Of a DNA stretch of 64,000 nt, positions 10,798 to 23,070 are shown in pieces (position 1 is the stretch's first letter; every line of letters begins with the position of its first letter). A program made the translations under genes and the position numbers. The notes under the pieces were generated by a model, which did not search any database, was not told the DNA's origin, and worked only from the letters and a program-made list of their open reading frames with translations. This stretch comes from Lagopus muta (taxonomy: Eukaryota; Chordata; Aves; Galliformes; Phasianidae): NCBI RefSeq assembly GCF_023343835.1, contig NC_064437.1, positions 25,643,001-25,707,000 on the forward strand, in the 5' to 3' direction.

Positions 10798-13700
10798 ACG
10801 TGAGGATGTTGGCTCAGGCCTGAAGGTGCTGAGAGCTGCCTGTTGGTCTGGGAGGTCCCAGATTTTTGGAGGCGATGGGAGTGCCTTGCTGGGTGCTGAT
10901 GGTGGAGTGCTTGGCATTGTCAGTGTTATCAAATGCTTGAAGATGGATGACTTCTTCACACTTAGAGCTGCCATGTGCTGTGTCTTCCCTGTGCACAGCT
11001 CTGCTCAGTGCCTGAGCGATGGGATGCAGGGACACTGGATGGATGCTTGGATGCTGTACCTGGATTTGTTACCTCTCTGGGATGTTGGAGCAGCAGGTGC
11101 TTTCCTTGTCCATCACTGGCAGTGTGGGAACTAACTGGAGAGAAGCCAGCTGTCACTCCCTTACCCCTCAGACATAATCAGATTGAGCAAAATCTGTCAT
11201 GTTCACACCACAAAGCCCTCTACAGGGTCCTGCAGAAGTAGGGCTGGGTGTTGGGCTGCAGCTCCCAGGGATGTGGAGCTCAGTGACCCCTCAACACACT
11301 TGCACTCAGAAGAAGGAGAGGAAGACTCAGAGCTCAGGATGCCTCCCTGCCTCTGAGTGCTGTGAGATGAAGGATGTGTAAGCTGGGATCCTTTTCCCTC
11401 TGCTGTCCTCACAACAGCTGGTAAGAAAACACAGCCTTCTCCAAGGTCCCCAGCAAAGCAGGGTAGACAGCAGCATTGTGTTTGACAGAGATCTGAGTAA
11501 GAGATCAGGCAAGCAGTTCACACATGTTACAGCTCCTCATAGTTTTATGAATCCAATTACATCCTCATCCTGAGAGGGCCATCTCTGTTTTGAGGACCAG
11601 AAATAGAGGCCAGGATCCTGCCTGTCATTTGGTGTGGTGCTAACAGCTGGCGTGGGGCTTCTGCATAAAACACAATGCTCCTCTCCTTGCTTTCCTGAGC
11701 TAATACTGAATGGGAGAGACCGCCTGCCTTCCTCCTTTCTCCCTCGATAGCAGTCTTGGTGTGCTCATGCCAGGGCTCTCCAACCTGCTGAGAGCTGCTA
11801 AGCCCTGGCCTGGGGGGAGGGCAGCAGCAGTGTGCTGGGCTTCCTCCGTGTCTCCCCAGGAATTCAAGGCTGTTCTCAGGCTATCTCTCGCCTCCAGCTC
11901 ACGCAAAGCGTTTTCTGCCAGTCCTGCACCTGCAGCACTGAAGACAGCTATAGTCATGCTGCAGTGGGCATGGACAATTGATTATAACTGGTCGTAGATT
12001 ACCTGGAGCAATGCTATTAAATTTAATACAGTTCTCTGCTGGCTCTTTGGGCACAGCCTTGGGTTGTGTAACTGACATCTTGTTGCAAAGCATTTTGGGG
12101 ACATTGCTAGGGGCGGGAGGCAAAGAGATTCAGCTGCAAAGCGGGAGAAGGAGATGAGTTTCTGTTGAGATTTATTTCCTACCCAATAATTGCCCAGAAA
12201 GGCTGTGTAAACCTTCTCTGTTTGTGGAACAAATACTGCAAGAGTTACTGCTCTGACCTTTTTTTCTTTTCCGCTGGACAATTGTCTGTGCCCTTGCTAT
12301 TCAGAAGCCTTGATGTGCTGCTAGCAGATTTATGCCTCGTTGAAACCCACCTCTTATTGCCTCTGAGCTGATTGGGGGAAAGGAGACTTGTTCGCTGGAA
12401 AAGAAACCCACTGCAATGTGCCATGCATGCCAAGTCAGGGTGGGAGCTTGAAAGAAGAATTTGGAATCCTGACCTCTTTTCCTCATCCGCTGCTTATCTT
12501 CTGTCACTGAGTCAGCTGGGACAGGTGGGTGACCAGCTCTGAGCAGGATCTCTGTAGGGTTTGGGCAGGTACCTGGTTAGCAAGCCGAGCTGTGATGGGA
12601 TGGGTTAGGGCTGAGTGCATTTCCAGGGAAGGGCTCTTCAGTGTGAGAATCCTGCCCTGGCTTCACAAAAGCTTGTGGTGAATCCCCATGTGAATGCTCT
12701 TCCCATTGATTTGGCAGCTGTTAAATTTGGGAATAAATCCACCTTCCTTGGCAGCACTAGTAAATCAGCAGAGGCATGTCCAGCAGGAGCAAAATGTGCT
12801 GTTTGTGTGTGGCTCAGGGCTGTGCTGAAGAGGAGCTGGCACTGGAGCTGTCTGGAGCAAACCTTTGAGCTCCCAGTAGTTTGTTGATGCTTTTGGAGGG
12901 CCTCCACTGCTCTGTACCTCTCTGATAGAGATGCTAAGTGGCCCTCTTCCCTATATATCAGCATGGAGCTGGTAAGCCAGCAGGGCTGTGTGGTGGCCAG
13001 AGAGCCTGGAGAGGCTGCACGAAGGCCACTTGGAGTCACTGAAACTTCCCTTGGATGCTGCACAGGAGCAGATGTGCTCACAAAACCAGCTTGGCTCCTC
13101 ATTGACGCCGAGCCTTTGCCACCGAGACTGCCTGGAGCCTTGGAGCCTCCACCCTCCTGCCAGCAAGCAGGGACAGTTCTGCCTCAAAGTTTGATTCCCG
13201 GCAGTTTCAGATCTCTGGTAGCTGGCAAATGTCAGCCCTCATTAGGGAGTGTGTCGCGTGGGTGTGCTTCTCCTCGTGTGCAAACCTGTTGGAGGCTGCT
13301 GCTGTTACACTGCGTGTCTAAGCAGGAATCGAGCCCCATACAGATGGATGTGTGTGTATATGTGTGCATGTGCTTTCTGCAGGTGATGGGAGAGTGGAGG
13401 GTGTGGGTTTTAATCCAAGTGTGTGGGCAGCTCTGCTGATGCTGTTTGTCAGCTGGAATCCCAGCGCAGGGCTCTGCAGCATCCGTCGCGGCTGCTTTTT
13501 CCTTCTGTCACGTTCAGAGGGAGGGAAGATGTAGCTGAGTCTTGCAATAGTAGGTCAGAACATAGCGCAGCACCAAAGATCAGAGCAAAAGCTTTCTTGT
13601 ACAAACACATGGTTTTATTCATCCTGTTATTTTCTTTATCAAATGCTTAATGCTCTCACAGAGGAGCTTTCAGCTGCGGGGAAAGCAGAGTCTTGCTGGT

Positions 13701-15079
13701 TGGGAATTGGTTAGAATGGGTCACGGCTATGGAAAACAGATCCGGGCTGTGGTTCTGGCCTGGGGCACGGCTTTGGAAATGGTCTGCTCCATACCGCTGG
13801 CCTCTTGTCCTCCAGATCTCTGGGAAGACCTGCAGAAACAAAGCAGGAGCTATCAGTGTGTGTGTGCGCAGCATGATGGCACCCCCTGAACATCCCTGAC
13901 ACAGCGAGATGATGGTCGGGCTGTGAGCAAGGCTTGTTGTGCAGCTGTTTCTGGGTGGGTTACAGGGTGTAACCTGGTATGGGCGCTGTTTTAGCCAGAC
14001 AAAGCTCTGCTTGAGATTCTTCAGTGCCCAGCTGTGCAGACAGCTTATTTTTAAGGTCTCGTTTGAAAGATGTCAGCTCCCCCTCCCTACTCTTCCCCAG
14101 GCAGCGAGAGCAGAAAACTAAATTTATCTGCATCGGGACAGAGAGAGCTGGAGTACAGCAGGCAGGCACTGCTCCAGATCTGCTGGACAGAGCGAGCAGC
14201 ACACCTCTGCCTGCCTGCCTGTCTGTCTGTCTCTGAGATGCTCCGGGTGCTGCTGATGCTGCCGTGGCAATGAGAGCTGCATGGTGTTTTCCATTCCAGC
14301 CCCTAGGTATCAGAATATATGGTTGGTTTACCTTGTGGGGGTGAAGCATGGGTCAGAAAGAACCCAGGGTGGATGTGGACGGGTGTGAGTTGGGTTGGCT
14401 GCTGTGTGCCTGAAGGACAGGAGGCTGCCCAGTTCCAGTCCCTTCATGTTCCCAATGAGGCACATGCTGTGTCTGGGGACATGGGCATTGAATATGGGGG
14501 TAGGATCCATCCTTTTTCACCTCTCTCCTGCTGTTCAGAGCTTGTCCTTTTTGTTGTGCCTCTGCGTAGGCATCTTTTCCTAAGGAAGCAAGGGGTAGAA
14601 GTAAAAAATGAAAGCTTTCAGTCTGGAGTACAGCTTGACAGGAAGGCTAAATGGTGGCGAGAGGCATATCTGACAGTCCTGTGTGTCCCTTCTGTTTCAG
14701 ATGGCTTCCATTGCTCCCCCCCCAGGCTTTTGTTTCCAGGCAAAGAGGAGAATGCTTAATTCATCTCTCACAAGCTGTTTTGATTCGGCAGTTTGGCCAA
14801 GGCTTAAAGCCAACTCTTTCAGGGGCTTGGGCTGCTAGTCAAGATGCTTTCCAACACATGTAATGAAGCAAGAAGTTGTTATTTTATTGCCTTGAGGAAC
14901 CTAGGCAGGAGGATGCAATGGGGAAGGCCCATAGGAAGGGTCAGTGCGCCGGCTTGTTTGCAAGAGTTGGCTCTGTGCTCTTCAAAGCCAGTTAAATCCA
15001 TCCTTAGCTGATGTCCTTAAAAGAACCTGTAACCAAGAGCAGAAACCCAGTTGGAGGTGAGCATGGGAGAGCTGTGTGG
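10798..15079. other. Host non-coding DNA, 4.3 kb without a gene
   Basis: No CR1 tail was recognised. There is a short CTGC/CTGT tetranucleotide run at about 14206-14233 and A/T-rich motifs around 11980-12030 and 12160-12200. Several overlapping frames of 100-160 codons on both strands carry no domain. A large intron or gene desert fits best. Confidence 0.45.
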
Positions 15080-15343
15080 GGACAAAGATGAGAGGTGATG
15101 GTGTTAAGTTGTGCCAGGGGAGGTTCGGGTTGGATATTAGGAATCATTTTTTCTCTGAAAGAGTGGTGAGATTATTGGAATGGGCTGCCCAGGAAGGTGG
15201 TGGAGTCACCATCTCTGGACGTGTTACAGAACCATAGAGATGTGGCACTGAGGGATGTGGGCATGGTGGGGGTGGGCTGGGGTTGCATTTGGTGATCTTG
15301 GAGGGGGGGGGGGGCTGTCTTCCAACTTTAATGATTCTATGAC
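15080..15343 (+). mobile_element. CR1: CR1 LINE 3' tail (truncated)
   Basis: About 260 bp of CR1 3' end: 'gttgtgccaggggaggttcgg', 'gggctgcccaggaaggtggtgg', 'gatgtggcactgagggatgt' and the terminal 'taatgattctatgac'. A G12 run at 15303-15314 interrupts the normally conserved 'gatctt-gaggtctt' block, a local expansion in this copy. Confidence 0.93.
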
Positions 15344-18300
15344 ACCTAAAGGGCAAGCTGCCCTGGCAGAATTATGTTCTCTTTCCAGGCTTGCTGGCTG
15401 GGATGAGCAGACAGCAGCTCGCCCACCTGGGGCTGTTATGTGGATTGTTGGGAGCTGAAGTGGTGCTTAGTGCCATGTTAGCACCATGTGCTGGAACTCC
15501 AGCTCCCTGCCTTCCTGCATCACAGTGCACCGAGTCCGTATTGAATGGAAAGCGTCATTGCTATTCTTCTTTCAGTCCTGCAGCTGTTGATGTTTTGAAG
15601 TTAAGAAAACATTTAAATGATTAAAAAAAAAAAAAAAAGTTACAGCCTTGCCTTATCAAGGGAGCTTCTAATGAGCAGAAAGGGAGGGGGAGCAGACAGG
15701 GGAAGGGCAGCAGAGACTAACAGCCTGGCAGAGCACTTGTCATCTTGACAACACAATAAGTTTCAAACTGGGCTCGCTCCTGATGCTTGCCTGAAGGTAT
15801 ATTTAACAAGTGCGGGAGACGTTGGAGCAGGATGGTGCACCTTTGAGCCCAAGAAAGGCTCGGAGGGGGGTGGCAGAGTTTGGGAAGGAAGGAGATCAGC
15901 TCTGTATGGAAAATGTGCATCCTTCCCCTCCTTCCCTGCCTGTGTGAAGGCAGGCTGAAGGCTGTGCTCGCAGCTTGGTGAGAGGATACTAATGAAGCGT
16001 GAAGCGGCTGTGCGCAGTGGCAGCTCCCGTGCTATCTGCCACCAGCCTGCCCACTGCTTTCATTCTTGTGGTATTTGCATGTTGTCTGTGTGCTGTTCGA
16101 AGAACAGAAATGCAGGCTCTGCTTTGAAGCAAACAGGCAGGGCGGGGGCTGGAATTGTGATGCTCAGCCCCCAGCCCCTCTCACCCCACTGCTCCCAGTG
16201 CATGTCCCACCTCCCTCACACCCTCTCCAGCTCACCCTTTCGCATCAGAGCTATGCTGTCTCTCCTTGCCCAGATCCCCATTCTTTCCCCCCCCATAGCA
16301 CTCCCAACACCGGAATGCCTCCACTAGGTCCTTGTTGGCTTTCTGTCTCTATGCTCTGTGCTGTGGGATTTCAGACACCCGGATGCCAGATGTTTCCCTG
16401 AATCCTAAGGTGGTCCCTGAAGGCTGGGTTTGTGTGTTGCACACATGCTATATGTGTGCTGGAGCAGAGGGAAACCTGTCTGTAAACTCACCTGCTGCCA
16501 ACGTAGGCTTGCAAGGGTGGGTGTGCGAGGGGGAAGAAGGCTCGTTCTATATTGTGAGATGTTCCTCCAGTAGAGCTTATGGGGTCACATTGACACTGGA
16601 TGATGCTGCAAATGGGCACGTTTGGTATCTTCTATTGACTTTCGGGCATTTCTGAGAAGCCAGCCCAAGGCTAGGAGGCCAAACAAGCTGGGATGAGACA
16701 GAGAATGAAGCTTGCTTTGTGTTTGTGCCTGTGCTTGGAGCTAGGCAGATGCCATGGGAAGAAAGGCCAAGAGAAGCATGGCCAACCCCAGGCAGATACC
16801 TGACAGCTGGAGCCTTCTCAGGCATTGAGCTTCAGTGTGCAAAGACAGAGCAAAAGCAAACCCCGCACTTGTGCTGGCATTGCAGAACAAAGCCAGCCAC
16901 CTTCCCAGAAGAGCAGCACTGGAATACAGTGTTAGAAACTGAAGCGGGGGCTCTGCCCATGTGTCTTGCCTGGAAATGGGTGTATGGTGGGATGGGAGGG
17001 GGATATTTGTCCAGGCGCATTCCTTGTGGCAATATGGTTTTATCTTCCTTTCCAGATCGGTTTTCTGATATACGAAAATGTTGACATTCCTCCCACAGGA
17101 GAGATTTAGCTGAGGTCCTTAGCTGGTACAAATCAATCAAGCTCTAACTTACAAAGCACCCTGTAGGGACGCAGCTTTGATAGGAGCCTTCCTTCCGAAG
17201 TTTGATGTGATTTCCTTTTCTTCCAGCCACACAGGTGCCTCTTTCTATCATGGAAATAAAAGCTGTGACACAGCCTGGCAGAGCCCAGGAGCTGGTCCCA
17301 ACCTCTCATCCCATCCTTGTGCCCTCCATCAGAAGACTGTGAGTCATCACCTCTTGGCTGCACTGCTGTTGTAATTTTTTTTTTCTCCTCCTCATCCCCC
17401 CTCACCCAGGCTGGGGTGAAGAAGTGAGAAAGCAAATAGGAATAAATACCTCCAGCCATAAAAGTGAAATAAATCAATACCTCTTCTCTGAAGCCAGAGA
17501 TGCTTAATAGGCAAGATCACTGCCAGATTGTAAAAAATGTGTTTAGTGTGCGGCTGGGGCAAGTTTAACCCTTGGACATAAACAGCAGAGCAGCTTCTCT
17601 CACCTCTGAATTAAATAACTTTAACTGCAGAGGACTGTGATTAATAGAGGTGCCTCTGGATGGGACATGCCAGGTATTTGTGCTTGTGGATCATCTTGGT
17701 AAGTGCCTGGGAGGGAGGCACTTACCTCTGCACTCCCTTCTGCACGTGCAGTGGTTCTTTATTCATGAAGGGACAGCTGTTTGCTGGGATTTCAGATGCC
17801 TGCCCGAGGCATTAAGGTTTTCCACGCTTCCTCCTGCCATTCTGTGGGGATGTGGAAGGAGCACAAGTGAAGTGAGTCAACTCTTGGTGCTGTCTATGCT
17901 GGAAGGAGCTGGGAGATGCTCATGTCCCTGATGTTCTGGGCTTTCCCAGTGCCCAGATGGAGCTGTATCAGCCTCACTGTGCTGAGGGAGTGAGAACGTC
18001 CTGGAGGGATAACCCATCTTGGGGTCATGAGGCACCAGAACGATGAGATGCTGCCCATGTTGGAGCAAATAGAATTGTAGGAAGACCCAGTGAGGTGTTT
18101 CTGCCAGGCTGGTGGGGTACATTAGCACTGTCACTATCTAACTTGGTGAAATCCAGCCTGGACGCCCTTCCTGGGAGACTGGCAGCAAGCAGAAGTCTCC
18201 TTTGTGAGCAGAAAGCTTCTGATCCCACCTCTGGTCGTGAAGCCAGGAAGCCCTGTGCCTGCTTTAAGGCAAAGCTGAGCTGAAGTGATTAGTGATGTGA

Positions 18301-19002
18301 CTCCAGCTCTGCTCAGAAGCTGGATGCAGGGTCATGGGGTTTCTTGCTGGTCTTATTTATGACAGTCCGTGTGCCTTTTGATGGGGCTGAGAGCTCAGCG
18401 GTAGCCAAGATATTTCAGAAGAGGATTAGGGTCAGTTTCCTGCAAAGCCTTCCTGCACCTCGGTAAGCTGTTTGTTCTCCTGGCACACGCTCACGCTCAG
18501 TTAAGTGCTGCCTGGCATGCGAATGTTTTCCTGAACTACGGCAGAAGTGTTTTGCTGCGAGGAGCCACGTGATGGAAGTTAACTTTGTGTTGAAGAGCGC
18601 TGGTGCCAGGGGCATCTGGCACAGATCTTGCAGCAGCAGCTGGCTTTGTGCTAGGGGAAGGCTGTACTGGGAAGGGGGATCCTGGAGGTGCTTGCATAGG
18701 TTTTTATTTTCATGCTCAGAGCAAGTTACATCTGTGGCAAGCAGGGGTTATTGCCATAAGGCAATTTTTGAAGTAGGAAAAAAAAATGCTATTCCACGTG
18801 AGCATGGTTATGCTCTATCCCCATGAAGCATACTCATCTTGGCTGGAACAGGTTAAGCAGATTGAGGTCTGTATAAAATGGATGTGATCCACTGTATCAC
18901 TTGTGCGAGGACTTCTATATGGGCAGGAAGGGAGAAAGGTTGGTCTTCTGACAGAAAAATAGAACTTTCACAAGTGTGTGAGTGATGCCTTGCTTCCACC
19001 TT
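15344..19002. other. Host non-coding DNA
   Basis: Contains A16 at 15623-15638, a perfect 11-bp hairpin at 17698-17726 (see findings), and A/T-rich stretches at 17380-17480 and 17600-17640. No CR1 tail, exon or RNA gene was recognised. Confidence 0.45.
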
Positions 19003-19245
19003 AGAATCATAGAGTCATTAAGCTGGAAAAGCCCTCTAAGATCACCAAGTCCAAACCCAGCCCACCCTCACCATGCCCACTGACCACCACAGTGCCATAT
19101 CTCCGCAGTTCTTGAGTGTCTCCAGAGATGGTGACTCCACCACCTGCCTGGGCAGCCCATTCCAATGCTTGACCACTCTTTCTGAGGAAATCCTTTTTCC
19201 TACTATCCAACCTGATCCTTCCCTGGCACAACTTAAGATTGTTAC
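19003..19245 (-). mobile_element. CR1: CR1 LINE 3' tail (truncated)
   Basis: Reverse-orientation tail: 'agaatcatagagtcattaag', 'ctctaagatcaccaagtcca', 'cagtgccatatctccgcag', 'cctgggcagcccattccaat' and 'tgatccttccctggcacaac' follow the family order. Non-coding, about 240 bp. Confidence 0.93.
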
Positions 19246-20211
19246 CTGCTCTGGTTAACTGGATGGCAGCTCCTTCCACTCTGACCGCCTTCAGGTATTC
19301 GATTCTGGACTTTCAAGTCCTTCGAGTTAGAGCAGAAACAATCCTCCCTGATGGTTCTCCACACCTGAACCTTTTGTTCTCAGCCCTTCATATATGTGCA
19401 AATGATGAATGATATTCTCAAGTGAGCTCTGTAGGAGCCTGCTGCCTACAGGGCCCAGTCCTTCAGGTGAGAGCCCTTTTGCATGACCTCACGTGCACCA
19501 TTCCTTCCTTCTCCCTTCTTCTACCTCATGCTTGGGAGAAAATGCTCATCATGTTGCCCTGCGAGCTGTTGGTGGAAATCTGGCTGTGGAAGAACTAGTA
19601 AATTGCTTTTGTGCCCGTGGTAAGCAAAGTGCTCCCTGTGCAGTAATCAATCCACCACAAGCTCCTTGGCTGAAGGTGATCACCCAGATTTTATGGAGTG
19701 TGGAGTGTTTCCCTGGAACGACCCTTATGTGCTGCGGTGCCCACAAAGTCCCCTCCACCCTGTGGCACAGAACAGCTGCCCGTGGGGCACAGAGAAATGC
19801 TTTGTGGAGGAGAGCTCTGAGCACTTCAGGTTCCTCGGTGTAAAATCAGAGTGGCAGGTAAATCCTGGAGAAATAAAAGGAACCTGATGAAATTAACCCA
19901 GGACCGCGTGCGGGAGATGGGGAACCTTTGTGCTGTGTTTAGTCCTCCCTTGTGGCTCCCACATCACTGCAGGTAATTTTTCAGCTTGCTGCAGTCCAAC
20001 CCAGCAAGGATCCTTGTTGATTAATGCTAACGAGGGACTGGCTCTTTGATGGTCTGGAAGTGCCACGGTGCTGCTGTGTTTCCTGAAGTGGTATAAGAAA
20101 GCTGTGTTTGCAGGCTTTTCAGGATGCCTGTTGGCAAGCTTCTTGGCATGCTGCTGTGGGCATGAGGGTTGGGGAGAGTGGTTCTCCTCAGTGCCTGTGA
20201 GACTGGGCAAG
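19246..20211. other. Host non-coding DNA, no gene seen
   Basis: 19300-19420 may be further decayed CR1 but I cannot confirm it. The rest is unique, without a recognisable exon. Confidence 0.4.
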
Positions 20212-20341
20212 CTGTAGGTGTCAAGAAATGTATAGATGTGGTACTTAGAGACATGGTTTAGTGGGCAATATTGGCAGTAGGTGGATGGTTGGACTGGATG
20301 TGGATAATACTGAGAGGTCTTTTCCACCATTAATGATTCCA
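20212..20341 (+). mobile_element. CR1: CR1 LINE 3' tail (short, diverged)
   Basis: 'Gatgtggtacttagagacat', 'ggttggactggatgtggata' and 'ggtcttttccaccattaatg' are diverged versions of the terminal CR1 blocks. Plus orientation, about 130 bp. Confidence 0.8.
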
Positions 20342-22799
20342 GGACCTAAGCTTTGGCTGCATGGGGCCAGAGCACCCAGCTGCTATATGTGGGTGAAGGA
20401 TGCTGGTGGGGGAAGGGAGCAGCTTAGCTTCCTTTGGCATCCAAGCATGGATTAAGTGGAGCGTTCCTTGTTAGCTAATTGAAACAGTCAAAATGTCAAA
20501 CGCGGCATTTCAATAATAGTGATGTTAGGAGCTTTACGTTTTTATTTCTTTCCCTCTCTCTTTTGTGTTGCGCCTTCAAGACATGGGGACATAAGTCTAT
20601 ACCAAAACCCTCTTAAAGAAGGGTTTTGGGGGGATGGGGCAAGGACAGAAGCAGCTTTAATCCCCTCCAATTCCGACATTATTGTGTTTCAGCAAATATT
20701 TTGCAATAGGATTTTCAGGCTGAACTTCAAACAGGCAAATGCCTCACTCCAGTGACTTGGGGAGCTTTGCAAATTTAGGAAAGAAAATGAAGATTGTTTT
20801 AGCTGACATTTAAACCTTTTCTCTTCTTTTCCTGGCCTGTCAGGAAGCTTCATACACTTTGGGTCAGATGCTCTTTCCCTGAAGAGGAGGAGGATATTTA
20901 TAGCCGGGTAAGGCTGTAATGGGGAAGTCTCCAGGCTGCTATACCTGTCAGATAAAGTTACTTATGGACCCAATGGTAACAGCCCGCGTGGAGCTTGCTA
21001 CAGGAGGAGAGAAGGTGGGGTCTGAGTTTGGGGCACAAGGGGGTTCCCAGCCCAGGTAATTTGGCTGAGGTCCTGGAGGCTGGAGGAGGCTGGGCTGAAG
21101 CATGGCACTTTTGGGAAAAACACTATGGTTGGTATGTTACCCTTCTAAAATCTGGGGAGTGCTGGGGGGAAATGACGCAGTGAGATCACTTCTCCCACTT
21201 GAGGGGGCTTTAACTAGAGGTGCTGACCCCAGGGGTGGCCCTGTGCAAGTTCTCATGATCCCTGCGATGGAAAGTGACAAATCCCATCCGCTGAGAGCCC
21301 TCTGATGTAGTGTTCCTGCCATCTGCCCACCCCGGTGGATGCTAACAAGCTAGTAGATCTAGACCCGCTGTGCCTTGATACAAAGATTTATTTTTAGGAC
21401 CTTGATATTTAAAATGATCTGTTATAATTTCATGCTTAAATAGCACTAAATAATGCTCCCTGTTTGCACAGTGTAATTGGAAGAGGTGAATAAACCAAAC
21501 AAACCAGTGATGACTGTGCTTCCTTAGTATTTTCAAACTGAAACAAACAGTAAAAAACAAGGGCTTGGCCAATTTAGCACTTCAGGGGTATTTTCTAGCT
21601 GGAATTCCACTTCTTCATTTTCACAGGCCAAGAAACACAGGAGCTTTAAAGAGCCGGTGGCTTCTTGCCAATGAAAGCTCTGTTGGTCTTAGACTTGAAA
21701 TAAAATGGGAAAAAAAGAAAAGGAAACTTACTGTGTTTTTTTTTCTGGTTTGTTTTTTAGGAGCTGGCAGAGCTAATGACTCTGGAAGTGCCTTGGGACA
21801 GTATGTGAGTGCAGAAAAGGCTTAGGAAATATGCAGCAAGTTCATTTAGGCTCCTTTCTTGCTTCTCAAATCTTGAAGCTCCTTTATTGCTGCTTTATGT
21901 CAATTTGACACTGCTTGATTTCACCGTTGCTCTTGATTTTACTGTGATGGCATTGCAGCGTTCGGTCCCACACTGGTCCCATCTGCAATGTCTCACGTAA
22001 TCTGCGTGGGGATTTGGGCAATCGAATTAAAGCTGCTACATTCAGATGGCCCTATTAGGGAGTAGGAAGCTCAGGCTGAGCTGATGTTACCTATGTGTGG
22101 AAACACAGGTGTAGTGTTGTGCCAGCGAGGAGATGCTATGATTAGTCATGAGTGTGGTGTGTTTCCTTCTGGAAAATTGCCACTGGAGTGTGAGCATAGC
22201 CTGGGCCGCTTAAGCTTCTACATGTTAACTAATCAATGCATCTTTAGCTGGAAAGATCCCTCCCAGCAGAGGGTGTGAGGAACTTTTCCCTATATGCCCA
22301 TATGCTTGGTCATCTCATAGAGCAATGCTTCTCAGGGCTGGGAGCTGTCAGTGCTCTGCCTGTCCCTGCTGAGACCTGGCTTCATTCTCTTGCTCTCAGA
22401 GGCAGGGACCAGCCAGTGTGCCCTGTCCCAGCTGTATGCTGTGAAGTGCACCATGAAGCTGGGGACGTGGGAAGGTGCAGACACCTCCCTTTACCAACTC
22501 CTGCTCCTCCAAAACTCCCTCCTGCCACACTGCTGCTTCCCTCCCTGTCCTGAGCCTCTATCGCATCCTTGCATCACGTGCCCCATCCCCTGCCCTGGAG
22601 GGGACAGCTGCTCCCATCTCCCCCCAAGCGTTTCTCCACGTTCCTCTCCCTCTGCTCCCGCAGCTCCATGCGCACCGTGGCTCTGTTTGTGCCCACATTA
22701 GCATTTCTGCTGACTGCAAGGATCGCTTTAATTTCATGGGTGTCATTTCCTTCAAGAAATCTCTCTCTGAGCAGCAGCCCGACGAATGCCTGATAAAAC
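20342..22799. other. Host non-coding DNA
   Basis: A/T-rich motifs occur at 20470-20530 and 21385-21480 ('aaatagcactaaataatgct'), which could belong to conserved non-coding DNA. The 22300-22700 part is C-rich. No gene recognised. Confidence 0.4.
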
Positions 22800-23070
22800 A
22801 TATTTTCCTACGGTAATGATTTTATGGACCCATAAGTCATGAATTTATTATGATCTCAGCCCCTGCTGCTGATTGCTGTAAAATGCAAAGTAATTAACAG
22901 CAAGCGGTAGCAGCTATTCCCACCTGGTAGCGTGTTCTTGGGTACGCTGATGGGTTTGATTAAAGTAATGGCTAAAGTGTACAGCCCGGCTGTAAAATAT
23001 TAGCATGATTAATGCAGTATCCTAAATAAGAAACAAAACGAATGGGCATGGTCTAAAGAATTAAAAAAAA
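22800..23070. other. Candidate conserved non-coding element
   Basis: A/T-rich island flanked by higher-G/C DNA. It contains repeated homeodomain-type cores ('gtaatgatttta', 'gtaattaacag', 'gattaaagtaatgg', 'catgattaatgc') and no repeat family or open frame. This density of TAAT cores is typical of developmental enhancers, but conservation is inferred, not measured. Confidence 0.3.

Noticed and set aside
10363-11134. Long frames on both strands across the pyrimidine tract
   Set aside because: They arise from the microsatellite, which has no stop codon in any frame; low-complexity artefacts.
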